Shown: positions 44,398 through 53,139 of the stretch, one piece after another
Numbering within the stretch: the stretch's first letter is position 1
Layout of the letters: every line of letters begins with the position of its first letter
Source of the DNA: Trebonia sp963737285
Lineage (GTDB): Bacteria; Actinomycetota; Actinomycetes; Streptosporangiales; Streptosporangiaceae
Reading direction: 5' to 3'
Length of the DNA stretch: 64,000 nt
NCBI GenBank assembly: GCA_963737285.1
Contig: CAVTRT010000003.1
Span: 1,302,001-1,366,000, forward strand
Translations under genes and position numbers: made by a program
Notes under the pieces: model-generated
What the model saw: only the letters and a program-made list of their open reading frames with translations
Databases searched by the model: none
What the model was told of the DNA's origin: nothing

Positions 44398-45214
44398 GGC
44401 ATCTGGCAGAACCGCAAACTCGGCGAGTACGGCCCTGGATGGGCGCCGGGCGGCGACCACAGCCCGAACACCCTGTTCGCCGCGGCGATGGCGCAGGGCG
44501 GCTTCTCCCTGGAGATCCCGAGGCCTGAGCTCTACTACGAGCTGCTGCCCGCCCATCACGTCATGATCCACCAGCGCGGAGTGAAGATCCGCGGCCTGTG
44601 GTATGACGGGCCTGCCCTGGACGGGCTGCGCGGCATGCCGTCCGCCCGCGGCGGCGCGAACAAGCGCTCGTGGGTGATCCGCAGCGACAAGCGCGACGCG
44701 CGCAGCGTGTTCTTCCAGGACGAGGAGCATCAGTGGCGCGAGCTGCGCTGGACCGGGTTGCCGGCCGAAGGCCAGATCCCCTCCTTCAGCGACGCGCGGG
44801 TGACCGACCTGCTCCGTGAGGCGAAAGCGCAGGGACTGCAGCCCCGCTCCGACGCGGAGCTTCTGCCCTTGCTGCTGAAGCTCCTCGGAGCCCCACGTTC
44901 CCGTCAGCAGCTGGCCTGGCCAGATGACCAGGCAGGAGAAGAAGGCCCAGGCCAGAGAGGCCGCGCAGAGCGACGCCGCTGCAGCCGACCGGCCCGCCCC
45001 TCCTGGCCGGCCGGACGACGGGGGCCGGAAGCCGGCCGCGGTGGTGCCGTTGCGCCGCCCGGACCGGGCGCTCCAGGCCAGGGCCGCCATCGACGAGCAG
45101 CGGCGCAGGCGCAGGGAGGCAGCGGTGCCGGCCCGGCCGCAGGCTCCCGGGACGCTGGGCGACGGACTGCGCCGCACCAGCCTGCTGTCGATCCCCGAGG
45201 ACGACGGGCAGTGA
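44398..45214 (+). pseudogene. TnsB/TniA-like transposase, 3' part only (second copy)
   Basis: Begins in IWQNRKLGEYGPGW directly after GTCGGTAAAG and continues LYYELLPAHHVMIHQRGVKI and WVIRSDKRDARSVFFQ, the Mu-type C-terminal barrel. A shift near 44900 leads to the tail MTRQEKKAQAREAAQ and GTLGDGLRRTSLLSIPEDDG. The catalytic domain is missing, broken at the same place as the copy at 37.4 kb although the two proteins are clearly diverged. Confidence 0.8.
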
Positions 45215-46461
45215 CCGCGGGCGCCCGGCTTCCTCATCCTGTGTCGTTCCTGCCCGGCCCCGTTCCGGACCGCGAGACGCTGGAAGGCTGGTCACGGTGG
45301 CGGCTGACCCGCCGGGACTTCGTCCCGGCCCCGGCCGTCACCGTCGGCGAGCATGCGGCGATGACGGCGCGGCAGCGGCGCCTGCACGACCTGCACCGGG
45401 TCGCGACCCACTCCAACCTGGCGATCCAGGAAACCCCGATGAGCGCCTTCGTATCGCGGAAGATGCGGTCCCTCATCGAGACGAACGCGTTCTGCCAGGG
45501 ACCCGACACGCGTCCGGGCCTGATGATCAACGGCGGCGGCTGCCAGGGCAAGACCGAGACTGCCTGCGAGGCGCTGGCCTGCTTCGAGGACGAGTGGCTC
45601 GCCCTCTACGCGCAGAACCCTGCCGCGATCGAGGGGACACGCGACCTGCACGCGCCGGCCGTCTACGTCCGCACACCGGTCAAGGCCACCCCGATTGCCC
45701 TCTGCCAGCGGATTCTTCACTTTTACGGCGAGCCCTACAAGGGCATGAGGCTGGAGGACCTGATCCGCACGGTCAAGGACGCGGTCTTCGACCACGGGAC
45801 CAAGGCGATCGTGATCGACGACGTGACCAGGCTCAAGCTCCACCGCGAGGCCGACCAGGACGTCCTGGACCTTATCCGGGAGCTGATGAGCCTGCCCGCC
45901 ACCCTCGTCCTGGTCGGGGTCGGGATCCCCAAGTCCGGGCTGCTCCGTGACGGCCGCAGGAACCCGCGGACCGGCCAGTGGCTGTTCCCGCCGGTCCCGG
46001 ATCGCGGCAGGAGCCGCAACGACGACGCACCCGGCCAGACCGACCTGCGGTTCGAGCTCATCGACCTCAGCCGCTTCACTTATGACACCCCGAAGGGGAT
46101 CGCCGCCTGGACCGCCCACCTGGCCGGCATCGAGCAGCAGCTCCGCCTGCTGAACGACCGCGACGGCATGCTCAGCGACAACGGCATGCCCGAGTACCTT
46201 TACGGCCGCACTGGCGGCATCATCGGCCTGCTCAGGAAACTGGTCCAGGAAGGATGCCGGCACGCCATCGAGACCGGCGCCGAGACGATTACCGCCGGGC
46301 TCCTCGACACCCTCGCCCTGAATCCCGACGACCTCCCCGACCTCGATCCTGACGCAGGCGAGCTCCCGGACATCCCGGCGCCGCCTGCCCGGAAGCCGCG
46401 CAAGGGCCGCAACACCGTCTTCGACGACCGCGGCACCCCTGCCGGCGGAACCGCAGGCTGA
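45211..46461 (+). CDS. TnsC/TniB-like AAA ATPase (second copy)
   Basis: 416 residues from GTG 45211, overlapping the transposase stop. Walker A is GGGCQGKT (108-115), Walker B is KAIVIDDVTRLK (about 199-210), and YGRTGGIIGLLRKLVQEG is the C-terminal lid. Larger and clearly different from the ATPase at 36.7 kb. Followed after six bases by tniQ. It should couple target recognition to transposition, but its transposase is truncated. Confidence 0.85.
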   Translation: MTAGARLPHPVSFLPGPVPDRETLEGWSRWRLTRRDFVPAPAVTVGEHAAMTARQRRLHDLHRVATHSNLAIQETPMSAFVSRKMRSLIETNAFCQGPDTRPGLMINGGGCQGKTETACEALACFEDEWLALYAQNPAAIEGTRDLHAPAVYVRTPVKATPIALCQRILHFYGEPYKGMRLEDLIRTVKDAVFDHGTKAIVIDDVTRLKLHREADQDVLDLIRELMSLPATLVLVGVGIPKSGLLRDGRRNPRTGQWLFPPVPDRGRSRNDDAPGQTDLRFELIDLSRFTYDTPKGIAAWTAHLAGIEQQLRLLNDRDGMLSDNGMPEYLYGRTGGIIGLLRKLVQEGCRHAIETGAETITAGLLDTLALNPDDLPDLDPDAGELPDIPAPPARKPRKGRNTVFDDRGTPAGGTAG

Positions 46462-46467
46462 CCGGCG

Positions 46468-48423
46468 ATGCCCGCACCCCGCCCGCTCGCCCGGAGCCTG
46501 GCCCCGCTCCCCGGCGAATCGCTGCCCGGGTTCCTCCTGCGGCTGTCGTTCCGGCTCGGCGTCCCGCCCGGCCAGGTCGCCGCGATCACCGGGCGCACCC
46601 CCGGCACCGGCATCATCCCCGCCAGCCGCATGCTCATCTTGGACGACGCGGTCACCCGGGCATTCGCGGAAGCGACCAGGCTGGCCCCCGCCGAGGTCAC
46701 CGCGCTCACCCTCGCCGGCCTGGCCGGCCGCTACCCGCCGGCCGGCCTTGCCTACCTGGGCCGCATGCGGAAGCCGGGCGGGATCTTCATCAAGGAGACC
46801 TGGATCCTGTCCCGCTCCACCCGCTACTGCCCGCAGTGCCTGGCCGGCGACCCGGCAAGCCCCGTCCAGCAGCAGCTCGGCAGGGCCTGGAGGAAGCTGT
46901 GGCGGCTGCCGGTGGTGTTCGCCTGCCCGGAGCACCAGCGCCTCCTGGAGCACGCCTGCCCGGCCTGCGGGCAGCCAGCACACCTGCGGGCAACGCACGG
47001 CGGCGGGCTGCCGTCGCTCATCCCGATGCCCGCCCACGCCGCGATCCACCCGGCCGCCTGCCGGCACCCGCAGCCCGCCGGCGGCACCGCCCGGCGGCGC
47101 CTGCTGCGCACTTGCGGGCACCTCCTCACCGAAGGCGGCGCCGTCCCGCAAGCGGAGCTGCCCGGCGCGCTGGGCGAGGCACTCAAGTTCCAGCAGCACC
47201 TGCTGGAACTGCTCGACCCCCGCGGCCCGGCCACCATCCCCAGCGGCGGCGAGCAGGCAACCCCCGGCGAGTACTTCACCGACCTGCGCATTCTCGCCTG
47301 CCTGATCACTGCCTCCTGGCCCGCCGCCCGGGACCTGGCCACGCTCCCCGGACAGGCCGACGTGATCAGTCGGCACGTCGCCGCAGCCCGCCGCCAGGCC
47401 AGCGCCACCGCCGAAGAACGCGCCCAGCGCAGGCAGATCGCGTACTACGACACCCCGCCGCTGGAGGCAGCCGCCTGCGCCGCGCTGCTCACCCTCGTCG
47501 GCGGCATCCTGGCCAGCGACAGCCCAGGATCGCTAAGCCAGGTCATCAGGCACCTCACCGGCCCCGCCGCCGTCCCGGCCTTCCAGCGGTGGGTCAAGTG
47601 GTTCCTGGCCGGGGACGGGTACTGCTCGCCGGCGCTCCGCGCAGCCACCGGGCCCGCGGTCGGCGCCCTGCACGTCATCCGCCAGGCCACCGCTGGCGGC
47701 ATCCCGCGCAAGCTCCACCCGCCGCCCCGGCCGGCCACCGGCTACAGCATCGCCCACGTCCCCGCCTACCTCCCCGCGGAATGGCACGAGGAACACCTCG
47801 CCCGGCTCACCGGACTGGCCCCCGAGCAGCTCCTGCGCCGCGCCGCCGCAATCCGCCTCGCCCGCACCTGCACCCCGGCCAGCTACCGCAAGCTCGGCGA
47901 GCTGCTGCGCATCCCGCCCGACTCGGCCAAGAACGCCGTCAAGACCGTGCACAACCGCCTTGAGGCCGCAGGCCGCCGCGCCGAGTTCGACGCCGCCATC
48001 GAGGCGCTCGCCGGCACCCTCGACATCGCGCAGGCCCGCACCGACTACGGGCGGCGCCGCAGCGCGCTGCAGGACTGGGTGATCAGCCCCGCCCAGTGGA
48101 GCCAGCTGATCAGCGGCCTGCCGGCCCGGTGCTCACCACGCGCCGACTGGGGAGAGCGCAAGAGGATGCTCGCCTCGGCCTGGGTCTGGACCCGCGTCAC
48201 CGGCGGCGAGCACCTGTTCGCGCCCGCCGTGATGACCAGCCCGGCCGCGCCCCGCAGCCAGCGGCCCGGCGGCCGGGAGCGCCTGAACTTCATCGACCTG
48301 TGCTGGCCCCACCTAGCGGCATGGACTACCGGCCAGTACGCCGAGCTCCGGCACCTTCTCAACGATTACGCCGACCAGATGGCAGCACGCATCGACGCGA
48401 ATCACCCTGATCCCGTTTCCTGA
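46468..48423 (+). CDS. TniQ/TnsD-like target selector
   Basis: 651 residues. The N-terminal TniQ domain reads PLPGESLPGFLLRLSFRLGV. The zinc-finger set RYCPQCLAGD and FACPEHQRLLEHACPACGQ (about 117-173) is well preserved. The long C-terminal half contains two HTH-like segments (LGELLRIPPDSAKNAVKTVH). In Tn7-like systems TnsD/TniQ binds a specific chromosomal site; the length suggests a dedicated attachment site, which is unknown. Confidence 0.85.
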   Translation: MPAPRPLARSLAPLPGESLPGFLLRLSFRLGVPPGQVAAITGRTPGTGIIPASRMLILDDAVTRAFAEATRLAPAEVTALTLAGLAGRYPPAGLAYLGRMRKPGGIFIKETWILSRSTRYCPQCLAGDPASPVQQQLGRAWRKLWRLPVVFACPEHQRLLEHACPACGQPAHLRATHGGGLPSLIPMPAHAAIHPAACRHPQPAGGTARRRLLRTCGHLLTEGGAVPQAELPGALGEALKFQQHLLELLDPRGPATIPSGGEQATPGEYFTDLRILACLITASWPAARDLATLPGQADVISRHVAAARRQASATAEERAQRRQIAYYDTPPLEAAACAALLTLVGGILASDSPGSLSQVIRHLTGPAAVPAFQRWVKWFLAGDGYCSPALRAATGPAVGALHVIRQATAGGIPRKLHPPPRPATGYSIAHVPAYLPAEWHEEHLARLTGLAPEQLLRRAAAIRLARTCTPASYRKLGELLRIPPDSAKNAVKTVHNRLEAAGRRAEFDAAIEALAGTLDIAQARTDYGRRRSALQDWVISPAQWSQLISGLPARCSPRADWGERKRMLASAWVWTRVTGGEHLFAPAVMTSPAAPRSQRPGGRERLNFIDLCWPHLAAWTTGQYAELRHLLNDYADQMAARIDANHPDPVS

Positions 48424-48622
48424 ACACGCAGCGCGGAGCTAACACGAAAACTTCCGCCAATTGCGCCACGACCAGCAGCAGAGTCCGCAGATTCCCCGGC
48501 TGGCCAGTTCGGGCGAGCGAGGTCGCGAGGGCTTCTAGCTCGGCTTTCAGGCTGGGGTAGTGGGTGCCGGAGACCGTTATTGGCTGGCGGGCTGCCCGGA
48601 GGCCGCGCGATCATTGCAGTTC

Positions 48623-49396
48623 ATGGACCAGGACTTCGAGGAATTGATCGCGGAAGCCGATGCTGTCGATGTCACCGGCTGGGACTTTTCCTGGCTGGAT
48701 GGCCGCGCCACCGAGGAGCGGCCGCCCTGGGGCTACCAGAAGCTGATGGGCGAGAAGATCGGCCGGGCCGCGCTGACGCTGGACATCCAGACCGGCGGCG
48801 GCGAGGTGCTGGCCGGGGTCCCGCAGCGCGCCGGCAAGGCAATGGTCGCCACCGAGTCCTGGCCGCCGAACATCAAACGCGCCCAGGAAAACCTGCGCGG
48901 CAAGGGCGTGGTCGTGGTCGCCGATGAGGACCGGCCGCCGCTGCCGTTCGCCGGCGGCACCTTCGACCTGGTCACCAGCCGGCACCCGGTGACGGTCCAC
49001 TGGGACGAGATCGCCCGCGTCCTGGCACCTGGCGGCACTTACCTCTCCCAGCAGGTCGGCCCGGACAGCGGCCATGAGGTCTACGACTTCTTCCTCGGCC
49101 AGCAGCCACTGGGGCAGAGCGACCGCGAGCCCGGGCTGGCGCGGGCCAGGGCCGGGAAAGCCGGACTGGAGGTCGTGGACCTGCGCACCGCCGAGCTAAA
49201 GATGGAGTTCTTCGACATCGGAGCGATGGTCTACTTCCTGCGCAAGGTGATCTGGCTCGTCCCGGACTTCACCGTCGAGAAGTACCTCGACCGCCTGAAG
49301 GCCCTGCACGAGCGGATCCAGGCTGACGGGGCGTTCGCCGCCTGCTCCCGCCGCTTCCTGATCGAGGCCCGTAAGCCGGAACGCGGCAGCGGGTGA
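48623..49396 (+). CDS. Methyltransferase-domain protein
   Basis: 257 residues. The fold order fits a class I methyltransferase: ALTLDIQTGGGEVLAG (motif I-like), VVVVADEDRPPLPFAGGTFD and IARVLAPGGTYLSQQVG (post-II). Motif I has DIQTGGGE rather than DxGxGxG. ATG at 48623 is preferred; an in-frame GTG at 48560 exists. Substrate unknown. It lies just outside the TniQ gene and may be cargo of either neighbouring element. The 199 bases before it hold nothing recognisable. Confidence 0.78.
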   Translation: MDQDFEELIAEADAVDVTGWDFSWLDGRATEERPPWGYQKLMGEKIGRAALTLDIQTGGGEVLAGVPQRAGKAMVATESWPPNIKRAQENLRGKGVVVVADEDRPPLPFAGGTFDLVTSRHPVTVHWDEIARVLAPGGTYLSQQVGPDSGHEVYDFFLGQQPLGQSDREPGLARARAGKAGLEVVDLRTAELKMEFFDIGAMVYFLRKVIWLVPDFTVEKYLDRLKALHERIQADGAFAACSRRFLIEARKPERGSG

Positions 49397-49465
49397 TGCT
49401 TCACGGCCAGCAGGCGGGATGCCTCACGTCACCAGCTACCGCCGAAACCGGCCCGGTCACAGCCA

Positions 49466-49524
49466 CAGGTATAGATGACGCCAACCAGCCGCCATCTATA
49501 CCTGGGAACCGTCATCTATAGCTG
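49466..49524. repeat. Three copies of a 12-base motif, two inverted
   Basis: CAGGTATAGATG (49466-49477) and CATCTATACCTG (49493-49504) are exact inverted copies. CATCTATAGCTG (49513-49524) is a third with one change. They lie upstream of the IrrE-like gene and could be an operator array or iterons. Confidence 0.5.
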
Positions 49525-49596
49525 GGTGTCACAAGTTCAGCTTGCCAGCTTCCGGCTCATGAGCCTGCACTTACCTTGAAGTAAGCAGGGGGAGCC

Positions 49597-50016
49597 GTGC
49601 TACCACTGGTCCAGGAGGCGATGTCAATGCCCGCTACCCCCCTCTGTCCGGACCTGGCCGCGCTCCCCGGAAGCCTGGACGACCTCAAGGCTGCCGTCGA
49701 GCGCAAGCGCGGACGGCCGCTCGCGCTGACATCAGCCCCCTTGTCACCGGGCAGCAGCACGCTGCTGATCGAGATGGACACCGTCGACCTGCTGATAGTC
49801 AGCCAGGCTGGCAGCCCCGCGGACCAGCTGCACGCCATCGCTCACCAACTCGCGCACCTGGTGCGCGGGCACCAGGGCACTCCAGACGATCATCTCCTTC
49901 GTGTTGCGTTCCCCCACCTTGCTCCAGACCTAGTCGCCGCGTCGCTCGCGGCGTGCCGCTACGCGCCAGAAGACGAGCACGAGGCGGATGCCTACGCCAC
50001 GAGGTTCGTGGCGTAG
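49597..50016 (+). CDS. ImmA/IrrE-like protein with altered zinc-protease motif
   Basis: 139 residues from GTG 49597 with GGGGGAG upstream. It has the fold pattern of the small actinobacterial ImmA/IrrE group: LHAIAHQLAHLVRGH and EHEADAYATRF. The HExxH motif is HQLAH (83-87), so the catalytic Glu is Gln and proteolysis is doubtful. In the family these act as phage or element immunity proteases or toxin-like partners. It lies upstream of the Xis gene. Its stop codon is inside a 41-base palindrome. Confidence 0.7.
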   Translation: MLPLVQEAMSMPATPLCPDLAALPGSLDDLKAAVERKRGRPLALTSAPLSPGSSTLLIEMDTVDLLIVSQAGSPADQLHAIAHQLAHLVRGHQGTPDDHLLRVAFPHLAPDLVAASLAACRYAPEDEHEADAYATRFVA

Positions 50017-50024
50017 GCATCCGC
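49984..50024. repeat. 41-base perfect palindrome over the IrrE-like stop codon
   Basis: Arms 49984-50002 and 50006-50024 pair over 19 bases with a three-base loop (GGT). The TAG stop (50014-50016) is in the right arm. It may act as a terminator or protect the mRNA 3' end. Confidence 0.7.
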
Positions 50025-50169
50025 TCCGACGGCACGCGGCCATGACCTGCCGCCAGCCGCGCCGAGGCCAGCCAGCCCCGGTGCGGAGCGGCCGTTCCTG
50101 CCAGGTCGCCAATCCAGAGGTTCCCCCCAGACCTGCCGCTCATGGAAGCCCAGCCAGGAGGAACTCAGG

Positions 50170-50433
50170 ATGGAAGCCCCCACCATCAGCCAGCTTCGTA
50201 GCGGGCCGCCGACGGTTAGCCTGCTTACCGCCGCAGCTGCCATCGGCATCGGACGGACCAAGGCGTATGAACTGGCAAAGCGAGACGAGTTCCCGGTCGC
50301 CGTGACTCGCGTTGGCGTGATCTACCGCGTGCCAGTCAGCGACCTCCTCCGCTTCTTGCACGCAAGTGACGACACAGACCTACCCCGGCAATCCCCGGGG
50401 CACCCTAACGCCGCCCGCGCACGCATCCGTTAG
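50170..50433 (+). CDS. xis: Excisionase-like helix-turn-helix protein
   Basis: 87 residues with a MerR/HTH_17-type fold: VSLLTAAAAIGIGRTKAYEL then YRVPVSDLLRFL. AGGAGGA precedes ATG 50170. Small HTH proteins just upstream of AICE integrases are excisionases; the integrase is at 50777. The gene in between is on the opposite strand and its stop overlaps this one. Confidence 0.75.
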   Translation: MEAPTISQLRSGPPTVSLLTAAAAIGIGRTKAYELAKRDEFPVAVTRVGVIYRVPVSDLLRFLHASDDTDLPRQSPGHPNAARARIR

Positions 50434-50666
50434 TCGGCCTTCGGCGGCCGACCACCTTTTCGCGAGCGACGCTCGGCGAGCTCTGCCTCGGCATCGGCCA
50501 AGTCCGCGAGATCGGCACTGTCCCCGTGCGCACGTATCTGCTCGCGCATGTGGTCGAGCAGATCATCCGCCCGGCCTACGCCACGGCGCGCGCAGACGCG
50601 CCCGTACGCAGCCCACATCGAACGAGGCACGCGGATGGCCGTCGCGGGAGTAGTGCGCTCAGCCAT
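50430..50666 (-). CDS. Small basic regulator-like protein
   Basis: 78 residues from ATG 50666 with GGAG nine bases upstream. The start PATAIRVPRSMWAAYGRVCA resembles ribbon-helix-helix regulators, followed by an acidic helical tail (DSADLADLADAEAELAERRS). Convergent with xis and divergent from the integrase, so it may repress integrase expression. Family not certain. Confidence 0.5.
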   Translation of the reverse strand: MAERTTPATAIRVPRSMWAAYGRVCARRGVGRADDLLDHMREQIRAHGDSADLADLADAEAELAERRSRKGGRPPKAD

Positions 50667-50735
50667 GCAGGCTGCTCCAGCTGCATCTATGCATGCGCCG
50701 AGGATATCAATTGTGTTCATGCACAGTTACGCGAT

Positions 50736-50753
50736 ACCGTGTATGAACACGGT
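50736..50753. promoter_or_regulatory. Palindrome upstream of the integrase
   Basis: ACCGTGT and ACACGGT flank ATGA exactly. A wider inverted pair, GTGTTCAT (about 50714-50721) and ATGAACAC (50743-50750), overlaps it. The site is 24 bases before the integrase ATG and in the divergent promoter region of the small regulator. Confidence 0.5.
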
Positions 50754-50776
50754 TATATAGAACATGAAAGGTGGCC

Positions 50777-52264
50777 ATGATGAAGGGCAGTACCTACCGG
50801 CGTTGCTGGTGCCGGAACCCAGAGACCGACAAGTACTACGGCAAGCAGTGCCCGAAGCTCAGGAGCACGAAGCACGGCAGCTGGTATGCCCGCTATGAGG
50901 AAGAGGGCATCGAGGGCAAGCGACGCCAGCCCGTCCTGGGTCCTTTCAAGACCAAGAGAGAAGCCGAGGACGAGCTCGACACCGCCAAGGTCGAGGTCGG
51001 AACTGGCAGTTCCGTGCTGGGGCGTGGCCTGAAGGTGGACAAGTATCTCGCCAACTACATGGCCGGGAAGCGCAAGCTGAAGGCCAGCGCGTGGCAATCG
51101 GATGAGGAGGCGCTCCGCCTCTACTGGAAGCCAGCACTCGGGCACCTAGACATGCTGGATCTCCGTGATCACCACGTGTCGGATGTGGTCTCCGCGATGG
51201 AGCTCATCAACCAGCCCGTTCCTGACGACGTCAAGCCGGCAGTCATCGAGATGGTGCGTCGCATGGTCGCGGTCCGCGCCGACGACGTGCGGAGGGTTCT
51301 GCCTGAGGGTGAGGCCAGGCATAAGAAGTCCACTAAGCCCCTGTCCCCGGCTCGGATCGAGCGCCTGTACGCCCCGTTCCGCGCGGCCATGAACGCCGCG
51401 GTGAAAACCGGAAAGATCAGGAGGAGCCCGTGCCTGGGGGTGGAGCTACCCCTGAAGGACAAGTGGCTGCCGCTTCCGTGGTCTCCTCAGTTTGAGGCCC
51501 GGTACTGGACCAGCCTAGCCAAGCGGGTGAATCCTGCCGAGGCCGCCGCAAGGCAACAGGGACGCGTCCTGACCACCGTCGAGCGGCAGGAACTGTGGGC
51601 GTCGGCGGACCTGCGCCCGTGCCCCGTCATGGTCTGGCTCCCCGAGCACACGGGGCGGTTCCTGGACTACCTGGCAGACACCGGGGAGCGGCTTGAGGCG
51701 CTATTCGTGCTCGCCGCGTACTGCGGGCAGCGGCGCGACGAGCTGGTGGGCCTGAAGTGGACTGCCGTGGACCTTGACCAAGAGGTCATCTACGTGTTGG
51801 AGACAGGCTCCGGCGAGGGACCCAAGTCCGAGGCTGGCGTGCGCGTCATCCCCCTCCCGCCTCCGGTGGTTGACGCGCTGAAGGCGTGGTGCAAGCAGCA
51901 GGAGGCCGAGCGGCTAGCGGCGGACGACGACTGGGCGGACACCGGACTGGTCTTCACCAAGCCGGACGGCAGCGCCGTCCGCGGCCCCTGGGCGAGCACC
52001 CGGTTCGAGATCCTCGCCTACCGCGCGGGACTCCTGCCGATACGCTTCCACGACTTGAGGCATGGTACGGCGAGCCTGCTCAAGGCCGCCAAGGTCGACA
52101 CCAAGGTCATCTCCGCGATCCTCGGCCACACGCGCACCGACTTCACCAACAGGACTTATGTCCTAGTCTTCCCGGAGGTGGCGAAAGACGCCGCCCGCGC
52201 AGCCGCCGCAGTCGTCCCCAGGAAGGCAGCTTCTCCCACGCCGCCCCGGGAAGAGGCGCGGTAA
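50777..52264 (+). CDS. int: AICE-type tyrosine integrase
   Basis: 495 residues. An N-terminal arm-binding region (GSTYRRCWCRNPETDKYYGK) and SAM-like domain are followed by a catalytic domain with YCGQRRDELVGLKW (Arg), FHDLRHGTASLL (HxxR) and ILGHTRTDFTNRTYV (His and Tyr). ATG 50777 follows AAAGGTGG; an in-frame GTG at 50771 is less likely. The gene ends 97 bases from a tRNA-Ser 3' fragment, the expected attachment site. With xis it forms the excision module. Confidence 0.9.
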   Translation: MMKGSTYRRCWCRNPETDKYYGKQCPKLRSTKHGSWYARYEEEGIEGKRRQPVLGPFKTKREAEDELDTAKVEVGTGSSVLGRGLKVDKYLANYMAGKRKLKASAWQSDEEALRLYWKPALGHLDMLDLRDHHVSDVVSAMELINQPVPDDVKPAVIEMVRRMVAVRADDVRRVLPEGEARHKKSTKPLSPARIERLYAPFRAAMNAAVKTGKIRRSPCLGVELPLKDKWLPLPWSPQFEARYWTSLAKRVNPAEAAARQQGRVLTTVERQELWASADLRPCPVMVWLPEHTGRFLDYLADTGERLEALFVLAAYCGQRRDELVGLKWTAVDLDQEVIYVLETGSGEGPKSEAGVRVIPLPPPVVDALKAWCKQQEAERLAADDDWADTGLVFTKPDGSAVRGPWASTRFEILAYRAGLLPIRFHDLRHGTASLLKAAKVDTKVISAILGHTRTDFTNRTYVLVFPEVAKDAARAAAAVVPRKAASPTPPREEAR

Positions 52265-52360
52265 ACCCGCGTGCATGCTTCGTGCATGCTTCGGCCCAAA
52301 TATCATGACAAAACGGGCAGCCCTCGAACTCGTCTCCTTGTTCGAAAACTGCCCGTTAGC

Positions 52361-52424
52361 TGGGCGGAGGCTCGGGGATTTGAACCCCGGATGGGATCGC
52401 TCCCAAACCGCATTAGCAGTGCGG
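52361..52424 (-). other. 3' fragment of tRNA-Ser(GCT): attachment site
   Basis: On the minus strand the anticodon arm CCGCACTGCTAATGCGG (anticodon GCT), variable arm, T arm CGGGGTTCAAATCCCCG and acceptor 3' strand ending CCTCCGCC are intact. The D arm and 5' acceptor strand are missing. This is the usual form of an att junction where an integrase has rebuilt or displaced a tRNA end. Confidence 0.8.
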
Positions 52425-52749
52425 CGGCTCCCGTGTCGTCGGGTGCCGCCGACTGCCGTGTTCTCCTGAACATGCAGGTAGATGGGGTGATTACCTATCA
52501 TCGCGTGTCAGCCGATGGGGCTTGCCTTCAGACAGTGTCCAGCCTGACGGCGGCAGGCTCGGACGCATCCCCTTGGTCCTCCTGCCGAATACCGCCACGG
52601 CGAGTGACCGCCCAGGGCCTGCCACTACTGGTCGGGCCGCACATATCGCCGACTACGCGCTGCTGAGGGCGGTCTTGGCCATCAGGGCGACGACTCGCAG
52701 ATCAGCCTGTTCTGGACACTCCTCGCAGCCTGGCGATGTTGCAGCGTGA
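52425..52749. other. Sequence beyond the att site, no supported gene
   Basis: Frames on the plus strand lack ribosome sites and family pattern. The region probably belongs to the DNA outside the integrated element. Confidence 0.4.
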
Positions 52750-53139
52750 CGCGGGCGCAACCGAACCGCAAAGCCTCGTAAGACCTACAGCATCAGGAAC
52801 TGCATCGAGCAGGGCATCATCTCGCCCGCGCCGGTTCGGCTGGCCGGCAACGTGCCCGCCTGGCCCGTCGCGGAGGCCAACGCGATCATCGCCGCCGCCG
52901 GCGCCGAGCGCATCCTGCCGAAGCCGCGTCGGCCCGTATCGGAAGCCAGCTTCTCCCTGCTCGCCTGGGAAGCCCGCACCGCCCAGCAGATGCGGGGCGA
53001 TGGGGAAGCGGAAGCCAAGTATGATATTCGGGTGAACTGTGACTTATGCGGCAAGCAGCTCCGTGCTGGCGGCAGGTGGGGAGAGTGCGAGCAAACGCCC
53101 GAGTGCAGGCGGGAACATCGGAGGCCGCCGGCGCGCTGA
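52750..53139 (+). pseudogene. 5'-truncated HTH/zinc-type protein
   Basis: An open frame with no start codon before 52852 reads RKTYSIRNCIEQGIISPAPV (HTH-like), then PVAEANAIIAAAGAERILPK, and ends with CDLCGKQLRAGGRWGECEQT, a Cys cluster. Homology-like sequence begins before any start, so the 5' end is missing. Family not recognised. Confidence 0.45.

Larger units (their letters stand above)
39900..44398 (-). mobile_element. Tn554-like element (TnpA-TnpB-TnpC)
   Basis: Three coupled minus-strand genes: two tyrosine recombinases and a coiled-coil DUF6262 protein, the gene set of Tn554-type transposons. The right boundary is placed at the GTCGGTAAAG decamer next to the cut transposase (44389-44398). 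A second decamer copy lies at 44321-44330. The left boundary is approximate. No cargo is evident. Confidence 0.7.

Noticed and set aside
44488..46461. One 657-residue transposase-ATPase fusion protein
   Set aside because: Same reasoning: the transposase tail reads in a second frame to a stop at 45214 overlapping the ATPase start.
45292..47376. 694-codon minus-strand frame
   Set aside because: Antisense to the ATPase and TniQ; Gly/Ala/Val-rich with no motif.
35084..48423. CRISPR-associated transposon (CAST)
   Set aside because: TnsB/TnsC/TniQ-like genes are present, but there is no cas gene or CRISPR array and both transposases are truncated.
52361..52424. Functional tRNA-Ser gene
   Set aside because: The D arm and 5' acceptor strand are absent from the sequence preceding the anticodon arm.
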